DNA of 64,000 nucleotides, from the NCBI GenBank assembly GCA_015061945.1, contig SUVP01000006.1:1-64000 (forward strand). Direction: 5' to 3'. Below the pieces are notes generated by a model. It saw nothing but the letters and a program-made list of their open reading frames with translations, had not been told where the DNA came from and did not search any database. How positions within the stretch are numbered: position 1 is the first letter of the stretch; every line of letters begins with the position of its first letter. The stretch comes from Opitutales bacterium. GTDB lineage: Bacteria > Verrucomicrobiota > Verrucomicrobiia > Opitutales > Intestinicryptomonadaceae. The translations under genes and the position numbers were made by a program. Positions 50,528-58,274 of the stretch are shown one piece after another.

Positions 50528-51271
50528 TTATTTCAAAGAGTTGATGAGATGTGCGTTGTAGCCAGCACCAAAGCCGTTGTCGATATTGACAATACTTACG
50601 CCATTCGCACACGAGTTTATCATAGATAGAAGAGCTGTTACCCCCCCGAAATTTGCTCCGTACCCGACACTTGTCGGCACTGCGATAACGGGCGATTTAA
50701 CAAGCCCCGCAAGTACACTCGCAAGTGCACCTTCCATTCCAGCGACTACAATTATTACTTTCGCTTTTTTGATTTTGTCTATTGCATTTGCGAGCCTGTT
50801 TAATCCCGCAACTCCACAGTCGTAAAAAGTTTCAACTTTATTCCCAAAAAACTCTGCTGTGAATTTTGCTTCTTCCGCTACACGCATATCTGATGTTCCC
50901 GCACTGACAACGGCAATCAATCCTTTTAATTTGGGCTGAGTATCTTTGTAGATTGCAACCATTTTGGCGATGTCAGAAATTTTCGCTTTCGGATATTTAT
51001 CTTTTAAGGCGAGGATAGCATCATCTGATAATCGAGTCGCCAAAACGTTTTGACCGTTTTCCAGCAGAGTTTCCGCTATTTCTAAAATTTGTTTTGTCGT
51101 TTTCCCCGCACCATAGATAACTTCGCCAGCACCTGTTCTTTCTCGACGTTGTAAATCAACTCTTGCATGTGCAAGTTTCACAAGCGAGATATTGCCAACT
51201 TGTTTTTTTGTCTCTGCAAGACTCGTTTTGCCCGATTTAAAATCTTTTAAAATTTTATCTAATTGTTTCAT
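50528..51271 (-). CDS. larB: Nickel-pincer cofactor biosynthesis protein LarB
   Basis: Carboxylates and hydrolyses nicotinic acid adenine dinucleotide to pyridinium-3,5-biscarboxylic acid mononucleotide, the first step to the nickel-pincer nucleotide (NPN) cofactor. The C-terminal half is PurE-like: AVVSAGTSDMRVAEEA near residue 120, CGVAGLNRL, and VVAGMEGALASVLAGLV. 247 residues, normal. It overlaps larE by 17 bases and is the last gene of a larC-larE-larB operon. Confidence 0.93.
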   Translation of the reverse strand: MKQLDKILKDFKSGKTSLAETKKQVGNISLVKLAHARVDLQRRERTGAGEVIYGAGKTTKQILEIAETLLENGQNVLATRLSDDAILALKDKYPKAKISDIAKMVAIYKDTQPKLKGLIAVVSAGTSDMRVAEEAKFTAEFFGNKVETFYDCGVAGLNRLANAIDKIKKAKVIIVVAGMEGALASVLAGLVKSPVIAVPTSVGYGANFGGVTALLSMINSCANGVSIVNIDNGFGAGYNAHLINSLK

Positions 51272-52055
51272 CTTTTTTATTCATTGAACCACGCGAATAC
51301 CCTGATAAATCAAGGGAAGCGTGTTTAAAGCCTAATTCTTGCATCTTTTTTGATACATTAGAAAATATTTCTTCTTGGCAGAATTTATTAAAATCTATTT
51401 TTTGAATTTCTATGCGAGCACACTCGCTGTGTAGGCGTACACGCACGCCATTAAAACCAATCTCTTTTAAATATTGTTCGGCTAAATCAATACGTTTTAA
51501 CGATTCTTTGTCGATTGCTTGATTATGTTCAAGCCGAGTTAACAAGCATGCGTATGCAGGCGAAAGCTCTATTGAATATTGCTTTGCGAGTTCTGAAATT
51601 TCGGTTTTGCCGATGTTTGATTCAAGAAATGGGCTTCGTACACCAAGTTCTTTTATTGCTTTCATTCCTGGTCGATAATCTGACAAATCGTCAAAATTAG
51701 TGCCGTCGCAGAGTGTTGAAAAACCATGTTCGATTGCAACTTGTTGTAGTTTTGAAAAAATATTTTTTTTGCAAAGATAACATCTGTTTGACGGATTATT
51801 TTTTATCTCATCTGAAATTTCAACCGACACAAAAATTTGTTTTACGCCTAATTTTTTGCAGAGAGATTCTGACTTGTTTGTTTCAGATTGCATCATATAA
51901 GGCGATCTGATTGTCAGTGCAATGCTGTTGTCGACGCCGAGTTTATCGACGCAAAATGCGAGCAGTGTCGAGCTATCGAGTCCGCCCGACAACGCAATTG
52001 CAATCTTGCCGATTTTTTTTACGACAAATTCAAGCTCACTTATTTTTAAATTCAT
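51255..52055 (-). CDS. larE: ATP-dependent sulfurtransferase LarE, three-cysteine type
   Basis: Converts the two carboxylates of the NPN precursor into thiocarboxylates. The PP-loop SGGLDSST (residues 23-30) activates the substrate with ATP. Cys170 (SPAYACLLTR) corresponds to the sulfur-donating cysteine of lactobacillal LarE. Two more cysteines, Cys92 and Cys95 (RCYLC), complete the three-cysteine set of LarE proteins that hold a [4Fe-4S] cluster and transfer sulfur catalytically. 266 residues from the ATG at 52055, which overlaps the larC end by 20 bases. An upstream TTG (52076) is less likely. Confidence 0.92.
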   Translation of the reverse strand: MNLKISELEFVVKKIGKIAIALSGGLDSSTLLAFCVDKLGVDNSIALTIRSPYMMQSETNKSESLCKKLGVKQIFVSVEISDEIKNNPSNRCYLCKKNIFSKLQQVAIEHGFSTLCDGTNFDDLSDYRPGMKAIKELGVRSPFLESNIGKTEISELAKQYSIELSPAYACLLTRLEHNQAIDKESLKRIDLAEQYLKEIGFNGVRVRLHSECARIEIQKIDFNKFCQEEIFSNVSKKMQELGFKHASLDLSGYSRGSMNKKDETIR

Positions 52056-53292
52056 TTCTGATATTTTCGGCGACAATATCTATTGGTGTATTTGTGCAAT
52101 CTGCGATTTTTTTGCAATCGTCAAATTCAGGTTTAATGCGTTTGATGTCCGAAAAAATCGAGGTTTTCAGTCGGACATTTCCGTATTTGCTTTCAAAGTT
52201 TTCGATATTTCTTTTTATCGAAAGTCGTGTTGTTTCTGTTTTTCGCAATCCTAATGTTGTTGAATTTTTGAAAAACGTTTCGGCGATTTTCTGTGAATTA
52301 TCTTCTCGGCAAAGAGCAGAAACTTTAACTGCGAGACGATTTTTCTTCATCACAATACTTTCTTGCCAAACGTCGAGTGCACCAGTGTCAAAAAGTTTTT
52401 GGCAAAGTTCAGCGAGGTGTTCTGCGGTCATATCATCAATGTTTGCGGATAGCTCGAACATTTTTTCAGACTTAATTTCAGAAAATATTTCATCTTGAGT
52501 TTCGATAATCGAGACTCGCAAAATATTCGTCAATTCGTGTGAATCACGATGCCCAATACCAATTCCACTTGCGATAATTTTGCCGTTGATTTTTGGCGAG
52601 AAGTCGGAACACATTGTCGCAATGATAGCCGCACCAGTCGGTGTGGTACACTCGTGCATAGCACCACCCAACTTTGATGGGAAATCTTTTGCGATAAGTG
52701 CAGTTGCAGGTGCTGGAACAGTTAATACCCCATGTGCACACTTGACAGTTCCGCCACCCAGCTCGACTGCAGTTGAAACGGCTTTATCGATACCGAGCAA
52801 TTCAAATGCTATCGCACAGCCGACAATATCTATGATTGAATCGACAGCACCAACTTCGTGAAAATTCACATCGGTTATATCTTTGCCGTGAATTTTTGCT
52901 TCGGCTTCTGCAATTTTTTGGAAGATAGCAAGAGATTTTTTCTTTACGTTTTCCGAAAGCGTAGAGTTGTTTATGAGTGTTGCAATGTCAGAAAATTTTC
53001 GGTGCTCGTGGTGATGATGCTCGTGCGAGTGTTCGCAGTGGTGGTGATGATGTTCGCAATGTTCGTGTTCGTGGTGATGATGGTGTTCGTGCGAGTGTTC
53101 GCAAATCACATCGAGGCGTGTTCCAAAAATGCCATTCTTTGAATCTTTTGAAATTTTCAGCGACCAGCCGTCGAGATTTAATTTACGCAACTGGACTTCA
53201 AGTGCGACTGGGTCAAGCCCAGCGTCGATTAGTGCCGAAAGGTTCATATCGCCACTAATACCTGCAAAACAATCGTAGTATAAAATCTTCAT
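52036..53292 (-). CDS. larC: Nickel-insertion protein LarC with histidine-rich segment
   Basis: CTP-dependent cyclometallase that inserts nickel into the pincer nucleotide. It begins KILYYDCFAGISGDM, the family signature. It contains GRxxxDVNFHEVGAVDSIIDIVG near residue 145, ELGGGTVKCAHGVLTVPAPAT near 176, and TPTGAAI near 214. Residues 64-98 are a stretch of His, Glu and Cys with about 20 histidines, a likely nickel reservoir. 418 residues, one continuous frame without the programmed frameshift known for larC of Lactobacillus plantarum. First gene of the larCEB operon, divergent from ilvB. No larA is in the window. Confidence 0.93.
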   Translation of the reverse strand: MKILYYDCFAGISGDMNLSALIDAGLDPVALEVQLRKLNLDGWSLKISKDSKNGIFGTRLDVICEHSHEHHHHHEHEHCEHHHHHCEHSHEHHHHEHRKFSDIATLINNSTLSENVKKKSLAIFQKIAEAEAKIHGKDITDVNFHEVGAVDSIIDIVGCAIAFELLGIDKAVSTAVELGGGTVKCAHGVLTVPAPATALIAKDFPSKLGGAMHECTTPTGAAIIATMCSDFSPKINGKIIASGIGIGHRDSHELTNILRVSIIETQDEIFSEIKSEKMFELSANIDDMTAEHLAELCQKLFDTGALDVWQESIVMKKNRLAVKVSALCREDNSQKIAETFFKNSTTLGLRKTETTRLSIKRNIENFESKYGNVRLKTSIFSDIKRIKPEFDDCKKIADCTNTPIDIVAENIRNEFKNK

Positions 53293-53298
53293 ATTTTC

Positions 53299-53326
53299 TT
53301 TTTAACATTTGCAAAAAAACAATCAA
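53299..53326 (-). promoter_or_regulatory. Weak candidate promoter of the larCEB operon
   Basis: On the minus strand TTGATT (53326-53321) is followed after 16 bases by TAAAAA (53304-53299), just before the larC start. Both boxes deviate from consensus, so this is only a candidate. Confidence 0.25.
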
Positions 53327-53408
53327 CTTAAAACAGACTCACTTTTTTGTTGAAGCTTGGGCGATGAGTGTGTAGGCTATGAGTTTTTAATATAGGAATA
53401 ATAGCGAT

Positions 53409-55232
53409 ATGAAAAAGACAAAACAAAATACGAAAACTAAAACGCAATCATCTAACTTGATGAAAGGCGTAGATGTGGTCGTAAAATGTTTGGAAAATGA
53501 AGGCGTGGATACGATTTTCGCTTACCCCGGTGGGTCGATTATCGATATGCACAATGCACTTACACGCACAAATAAGATTAGAGTTGTTCTTCCGCGTCAT
53601 GAACAGGGCGGAGGTTTTATGGCACAGGGCTACGCACGCTCTACTGGTAAGGTCGGCGTGTGCATGGCAACAAGTGGTCCTGGAGCAATGAATTTGCTCA
53701 CAGCGGTGTCAGACGCATATATGGATAGCGTTCCACTTGTGGCAATCACAGGTCAAGTGTTCCAAACTCTCATCGGTAAAACGGCTTTCCAAGAAACAGA
53801 TGTTTTTGGAATGACTTTGCCAATCGTCAAACACAGCTATCTCGTGCTCGACGCAAATGATCTTCCACAGATTATTAAAGAAGCATTCCTTATCGCAAAG
53901 TCGGGTCGCCCAGGTCCTGTTCTTATCGATATTCCAAAGGATGTTCAACAGGCTATGATTAACCCTAACTTCGACGCAAAGCCAGATTTGCCCGGTTTGC
54001 CAAAGATCCCATTTGCATCTGACGAAAAACTTATGCGAGTACTCGATCTTATCTCGAAGTCGAAAAAACCAGTTATTTACGCTGGCGGTGGAATCATCTC
54101 GGCTGACGCATCGAAAGAGCTCGATGCATTCTCAAAATATTTCAACATTCCAGTTGCAACAACGCTTATGGGCGTCGGTTCGGTCGATCCTCTCGAAGAT
54201 AAAAATCTCTATTGGTTCGGTATGCACGGCACGTTCGCAGGCAATAGTGCAGTATTGAATTCTGACCTTTTGCTCGCATTCGGCACACGCTTTAGCGACC
54301 GTATCACAGGTGCTGTTTCAAAATTTGCCCCGAACGCAAAAGTTGTTCACCTTGATATCGACTTCGCTGAACAAAACAAAAACGTTAAAGTTGAATGTGG
54401 TGTTTGTGGAGAAATTAAAGATGCGTTGAAGCGTATGCTCGCTCTCGCAAAAAAGAATAAAGTTCAAAAGCCTGACCTCAAAAATTGGCTCGAACATATT
54501 AAATGCTGGAAGTCGCAACATAAGTATCCATTCACAAGCAAACGCAGAAGAAACCTCACTTCACAAGAAGCTATTGACTCTCTCTACCGTGTAAGCAAAG
54601 GCGATGTGTTGGTAACAACAGGAGTAGGGCAACACCAAATGTGGACTCCACAAAACTTCGTGTTCTCAAAACCTCGCCAGTTTATCAGCTCGCTCGGTGC
54701 AGGCACAATGGGTTTTGGCTTGCCTTCGGCAATCGGGGTGAAAGTTGCATGTCCAAATAAAAATGTTGTCGATGTAGACGGCGACGGCTCTTTCCAAATG
54801 AATATTCAGGAAATGGCAACCGCTGTAATGGAAAATGTTCCCGTAAAAGTTCTGTTGCTAAATAATCAATTCTTGGGAATGGTTATGCAATGGGAAGATA
54901 TGATGTATGGCGGAACTCGTGGAAATACCGTGCTTTCAAAAGATCCAAAAAATCTTGCAGGTCCAGATAATATCGAAGCTGTTTACCCTGACTATCCGAA
55001 AATCGCAGACGGATATGGTTGGAAAGCAAAACGTGTTCACAAACGCGAAGATTTAGATAAAGCTATGAAAGAAATGCTCGATTCAAAATCGCCATATTTG
55101 CTCGAAGTAATCGTTGAACACGATGAACACGTCTTGCCATTTATCCCCCCCGGAAAATCGGCAAACGAAATTATTGTTGAATGTGCAAATTGCCCAAAAT
55201 TTGCTGAATGCGAAATTGCTAAACACAAATAA
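53409..55232 (+). CDS. ilvB: Acetolactate synthase large subunit
   Basis: Thiamine-diphosphate enzyme of branched-chain amino acid synthesis: two pyruvate give acetolactate. The N-terminal domain has DTIFAYPGGSIIDMHNAL with the active-site region, and RHEQGGGFMAQGYARSTGKVGV with the catalytic glutamate nearby. The TPP/Mg motif GDGSFQMNIQEMATAV...NN is near residue 457. It is longer than many homologues, with a basic N-terminal extension of about 16 residues and a C-terminal tail ANCPKFAECEIAKHK. No ilvN regulatory subunit gene is adjacent. Codon use is strongly biased towards C-ending codons, like nifJ, which suggests high expression. Confidence 0.93.
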   Translation: MKKTKQNTKTKTQSSNLMKGVDVVVKCLENEGVDTIFAYPGGSIIDMHNALTRTNKIRVVLPRHEQGGGFMAQGYARSTGKVGVCMATSGPGAMNLLTAVSDAYMDSVPLVAITGQVFQTLIGKTAFQETDVFGMTLPIVKHSYLVLDANDLPQIIKEAFLIAKSGRPGPVLIDIPKDVQQAMINPNFDAKPDLPGLPKIPFASDEKLMRVLDLISKSKKPVIYAGGGIISADASKELDAFSKYFNIPVATTLMGVGSVDPLEDKNLYWFGMHGTFAGNSAVLNSDLLLAFGTRFSDRITGAVSKFAPNAKVVHLDIDFAEQNKNVKVECGVCGEIKDALKRMLALAKKNKVQKPDLKNWLEHIKCWKSQHKYPFTSKRRRNLTSQEAIDSLYRVSKGDVLVTTGVGQHQMWTPQNFVFSKPRQFISSLGAGTMGFGLPSAIGVKVACPNKNVVDVDGDGSFQMNIQEMATAVMENVPVKVLLLNNQFLGMVMQWEDMMYGGTRGNTVLSKDPKNLAGPDNIEAVYPDYPKIADGYGWKAKRVHKREDLDKAMKEMLDSKSPYLLEVIVEHDEHVLPFIPPGKSANEIIVECANCPKFAECEIAKHK

Positions 55233-55242
55233 AAATAAAATT

Positions 55243-55719
55243 ATGAACGAAAATACATTTGTAACTCTTAAAACAAATCAAGGCGATATTAAGCTCCGCC
55301 TCTATCCTAAAGTAGCTCCAAAAAGTTGCGAAAACTTTGTTAAGCTCGCTCAAAAAGGATATTACGACGGCATCATCTTCCACAGAGTCATTAAAGACTT
55401 TATGATTCAAGGTGGCGACCCAACTGGAAGTGGTTGCGGCGGAGAATCTATCTGGGGTAAACCATTTGAAGATGAGTGCGACCCTAACGTCTCTTTCGAT
55501 AAAGTCGGTCTCTTGGCTATGGCAAATGCTGGTCCTGGCACAAACGGAAGCCAATTCTTTATCACCACAACTTTGACACCATGGTTGCATATGCACCACA
55601 CTATCTTCGGCGAAGTAGTTGAAGGTTATGATGTCGTCCAAAAAATCGAAAATTGCGAAACAGGTTTTATGGACAGACCTGTCAAAGAACAAAAAATTCT
55701 TTCTGTCGTCGTCGAATAA
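55243..55719 (+). CDS. Peptidyl-prolyl cis-trans isomerase, cyclophilin type
   Basis: 158-residue single-domain cyclophilin without signal peptide, so probably cytosolic. Active-site motifs are GIIFHRVIKDFMIQGGDPTG near residue 46, NGSQFFITTTLTPWL near 105 with the Trp/Phe pocket, and HTIFGEVVEGYDVV. The ATG at 55243 is chosen; a longer open frame overlaps ilvB with unrelated sequence. It lies 10 bases after ilvB. Confidence 0.93.
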   Translation: MNENTFVTLKTNQGDIKLRLYPKVAPKSCENFVKLAQKGYYDGIIFHRVIKDFMIQGGDPTGSGCGGESIWGKPFEDECDPNVSFDKVGLLAMANAGPGTNGSQFFITTTLTPWLHMHHTIFGEVVEGYDVVQKIENCETGFMDRPVKEQKILSVVVE

Positions 55720-55760
55720 TCTAATTCCAAAATTATATATTAAACGGAAACTTAAAATCT

Positions 55761-56960
55761 ATGAAAACATTATATAAAATTCCTTTTGTTTTATTGTTGT
55801 CTCTCACTATGTTTGTTTGCGGTTGCAAACAAGAAACTCATTATGTGGAAACTGCATTGAAACCACATGTTGAGTCGGGAAAACTCCCTGGTGTGATTAG
55901 CGTGCTTGTCGACGAAACAGCAAATAAGCAAGATGTCGCAGTTATGGGTTGGGCAAATGTCGAAAAAAAGACTCCAATCTCGATGGACCAAATGTTTATG
56001 CAATGCTCGCAGACAAAAGGTTTCTGCGGTGTAACTATCGCTATGCTTGTCGAAGAAGGTAAAATTTCTTTGGACGAACCAGTTTCAAAATATCTTCCAG
56101 AATTTAAAGAAATGAAAGTTCTTGTTAAAGACAAGAAAACTGGCAAGACATCTTTAGTTCCAGCTAAAAATCAAATCACAATCAGAATGGTAATGAACCA
56201 TACTGCTGGTTTCCCATTTGAAATCCCTTCAAAAAAAGTAAAAGGTTGGCCAGGGCTTTCGCTCCGCGATACAGCTAAAGAAGCCGCTTCTGAACCACTC
56301 TTGTTCGAACCTGGTACAAGAACTCAATACTCGAACACTGGTATCGATATCGGTGCAGCTGTTATCGAAGTTGTAACAAAACAACCTTGGGATGTCTTCT
56401 TGAAAGAACGTGTTTTACTCCCACTCGGTATGAAAAATACAACTTTCAACCCATCAGATGAACAACTCAAAAATGTCATCTCGATGTACAAAATCAGCAA
56501 GAACAAAGCTCCTGAATTTACTCTCTTTAATAAATGGATGCCTTTGCCTCACAATGGTCCAACCGTGTTCCCTTCAGCAGGTGCAGGCTTGTGGACAACC
56601 GCTAACGACCAGTTGAAATTCTACAAAATGCTTATGAACCTCGGTGTTGGCGACAATGGCGTAAGAATCATGAAAGAAGAAACTGTTAAAAACTTGCTCG
56701 CAACGTCAACTCGCCCAGAAAAAATGGAAAAATATTCTCTCGGCTTGTCTGTTCAAGGTAATGGATGGTTCGGACATGGCGGTGCATGGAACACAAATTG
56801 TAAAGTAAATTGGCAAACTAAACAATTACAACTCTGGGCTGTACAACTCCTTAACCCAAAAGATGGTACTTGGCACAAAGATTATAAAAAAGCTGTCGAC
56901 CAATTCTTCAACGGCAATGCCGAAAAAGGCGAAGATAAATACGTAGGCAGAATGAAATAG
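55761..56960 (+). CDS. Serine hydrolase of the beta-lactamase class C / esterase family, lipoprotein
   Basis: 399 residues. The signal peptide ends at a lipobox (FVCGC, cysteine near residue 22), so it is membrane-anchored. All three active-site motifs are present: S-x-x-K in MQCSQTKGFCGV near residue 82, Y-x-N in TQYSNTGIDIG near 194, and H-x-G in GWFGHGGAWN near 339. Members of this family include EstB-like esterases, D-aminopeptidases and peptidoglycan-active enzymes. True AmpC-type lactamases are rarely lipoproteins, so resistance is not implied. The stop codon lies 7 bases before the repeat element that begins at 56968. Confidence 0.85.
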   Translation: MKTLYKIPFVLLLSLTMFVCGCKQETHYVETALKPHVESGKLPGVISVLVDETANKQDVAVMGWANVEKKTPISMDQMFMQCSQTKGFCGVTIAMLVEEGKISLDEPVSKYLPEFKEMKVLVKDKKTGKTSLVPAKNQITIRMVMNHTAGFPFEIPSKKVKGWPGLSLRDTAKEAASEPLLFEPGTRTQYSNTGIDIGAAVIEVVTKQPWDVFLKERVLLPLGMKNTTFNPSDEQLKNVISMYKISKNKAPEFTLFNKWMPLPHNGPTVFPSAGAGLWTTANDQLKFYKMLMNLGVGDNGVRIMKEETVKNLLATSTRPEKMEKYSLGLSVQGNGWFGHGGAWNTNCKVNWQTKQLQLWAVQLLNPKDGTWHKDYKKAVDQFFNGNAEKGEDKYVGRMK

Positions 56961-56967
56961 TTTATTT

Positions 56968-57090
56968 GACGGGCACCGGCGGACATTGTCTAACGACAAT
57001 ATGTCCTTTGAAACAGGTTGCCGAATTATACAGAAAACTCTCCAAAGCGTTGGAGAGTTTTCGTTTTAGTTTTTTAATGGTGTTTTTTCT
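56968..57090 (+). repeat. Left terminal arm of repeat element copy 2 (covarying hairpins)
   Basis: The first hairpin pairs GGACAT (56981-56986) with ATGTCC (57001-57006) and TGTC (56987-56990) with GACA (56995-56998), leaving an AT bulge. The second pairs ACTCTCCA with TGGAGAGT around the same AAGCGT-type loop as the other arms. Stems differ from the arms at 571-694 and 57474-57575, yet remain fully paired, while loops, bulge and outer sequence are the same. Confidence 0.85.
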
Positions 57091-57267
57091 AATAAAAAGA
57101 AAAGCGTGGGAACTCTTAACTCATCGTATTCTCAGCTCCGTAAACATCGACTGGAAGCGTAGGTGCAATTCCCCCGATATTCTATTGTAAAAATGTGCAA
57201 CATTTTTAGTTATTGCCAAATTACACTGGCAATAACGGCAATAGAATATCAAAGAGGTAGAATAAAA
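57091..57267 (+). repeat. Module X, copy C (inverted), with three-way-junction fold
   Basis: The outer stem GATATTCTATTG (57176-57187) pairs with CAATAGAATATC (57239-57250). Inside lie AAAAATGT-gca-ACATTTTT and GTTATTGCCA-aattacac-TGGCAATAAC. All three stems are perfect. Base changes relative to copies A and B within this fold fall in loops. Confidence 0.85.
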
Positions 57268-57349
57268 GCACCGATTCATCTCTTTTATTATTCTAAAAAA
57301 CTAAATCATAAAGACTGCAACACACACAAAATAAAAATCCGAACAGGGA

Positions 57350-57460
57350 TAGGAGCATTGCGAATGCAATCTCCGTAAGGGGCAACGCCCCTTCAACGAT
57401 GTGCAGGTGGCTCACCTGCTTGCAGTGGGGTTTGGGGAGGGTGCAACCAACCCTCCCCAA
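57350..57460 (+). repeat. Module Y hairpin cluster, copy 2 (inverted)
   Basis: Four hairpins in reverse order to copy 1: GGAG...CTCC with the inner GCATTGC/GCAATC pair, GGGGC-aac-GCCCC, GCAGGTG-gct-CACCTGC and TTGGGGAGGGT (57432-57442) with ACCCTCCCCAA (57450-57460). Loops differ from copy 1 (ttt to aac, tgattgc to gcaacca), stems do not. Confidence 0.8.
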
Positions 57461-57473
57461 GATCTATTAACTC

Positions 57474-57577
57474 CTAAAAACGAAAAACTGGCAACGCTTT
57501 GCCAGTTTTTCTGTATAACTCAGCAACCCGAAATCAGCGAGCGATATTGCCTACGGCAATCGCTCGCCGGTGCCCTT
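57474..57577 (-). repeat. Right terminal arm of repeat element copy 2
   Basis: Nearly identical (three to four differences) to the arm 590-694 of copy 1, including the AACTGGCA/TGCCAGTT hairpin and the GAGCGAT-type hairpin with AT bulge. Its outer part encodes the C-terminus of QueC on the minus strand. The hairpin with flanking A and T runs could end queC transcription. Confidence 0.85.
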
Positions 57578-58204
57578 CTGATAAAAAAATTGGAAGGCTT
57601 GGTCTCTTTCTATGCAGGTTGCACATTTGTGGCAAGGTTCGTCGAGTCCGTTGTAGCAGGACCAAGTTAGATCGAAGTCGACACCGAGTTTGTATCCGAG
57701 GGCGATGATATCGGTTTTGGTCATATTCACGAATGGGCGTTCGAGTTTAATTGGGGTGTAGTGGCAGATGCCGAGAACGTTATTGAGTGCGTCTGCAAAT
57801 TCTGGTCGGCAATCGGGGTAGATGGAGTGGTCTCCGCTATGGGCGGCGTATGCGACGGAGTCGGTTCCTAGAGCGATAGCTCGTGCAGTTGCGATAGCGA
57901 TGAAAATCATATTGCGGTTTGGCACGACAGTTGTCTTCATATTAGACTCGTCATAATCGCCAGTTGGGACATCTACGTTAGGGTTTGTTAGGGCGTTGTC
58001 TCCGAACAGGTGTGATAGTGAAGATATATCGGCGATATCGAGTTTTACGCCTAATTTTTCACAATTAGCCTTTGCACAATCAAGTTCTTTGAGGTGCCGT
58101 TGTCCATAGTTGAACCAAAGTGCACCGTCTGCACGACCTTGTTTTGCGAGATAGTGGAGTAGGACTGTTGAATCGAGTCCACCAGAATATACAATTAGAG
58201 CCAT
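57551..58204 (-). CDS. queC: 7-cyano-7-deazaguanine synthase
   Basis: Makes preQ0 from 7-carboxy-7-deazaguanine, ammonia and ATP, an early step to queuosine. The PP-loop SGGLDSTVLLHYLAKQG is near residue 7. The zinc site has four cysteines in SCYNGLDEPCHKCATC near residue 190, and RNMIFIAIA lies near 98. 217 residues. The final residues (GTGERLP) come from the arm of repeat element copy 2, in a different frame from that used in MiaB, so the original end has been replaced. It is divergent from the phosphate transporter gene. GluQ, the last queuosine-modifying step, is also encoded in this window. Confidence 0.94.
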   Translation of the reverse strand: MALIVYSGGLDSTVLLHYLAKQGRADGALWFNYGQRHLKELDCAKANCEKLGVKLDIADISSLSHLFGDNALTNPNVDVPTGDYDESNMKTTVVPNRNMIFIAIATARAIALGTDSVAYAAHSGDHSIYPDCRPEFADALNNVLGICHYTPIKLERPFVNMTKTDIIALGYKLGVDFDLTWSCYNGLDEPCHKCATCIERDQAFQFFYQKGTGERLP

Positions 58205-58274
58205 AAAAATAAAAAATTATTTCCTTGCAATAAACTTTATTTGATACAATTTCAACGCCAAATTTTCATTTAAT

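Larger units (their letters stand above)
56968..57575 (+). repeat. Composite hairpin-rich repeat element, copy 2 (complete)
   Basis: A full-length element of about 608 bp. It is bounded by gggcaccggcg (56971-56981) and its reverse complement (57565-57575), extended into imperfect inverted arms of about 100 bp. Order: left arm (56968-57090), module X (57091-57267), module Y (to about 57460), right arm (about 57474-57575). Compared with copy 1 it is inverted and has one X-Y unit less. No transposase or long open frame is inside. It begins 7 bases after one stop codon, and its other end supplies the last codons of queC. Confidence 0.92.

Noticed and set aside
52976-53110. Simple-sequence repeat or frame error in larC
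   Set aside because: The stretch encodes an uninterrupted His/Glu/Cys segment in frame with the conserved LarC domains, a known kind of nickel-binding insert.
55761-56960. Antibiotic-resistance beta-lactamase
   Set aside because: The SxxK, YxN and HxG motifs fit the wider serine-hydrolase family, and the lipoprotein signal and neighbours give no support for a resistance role.
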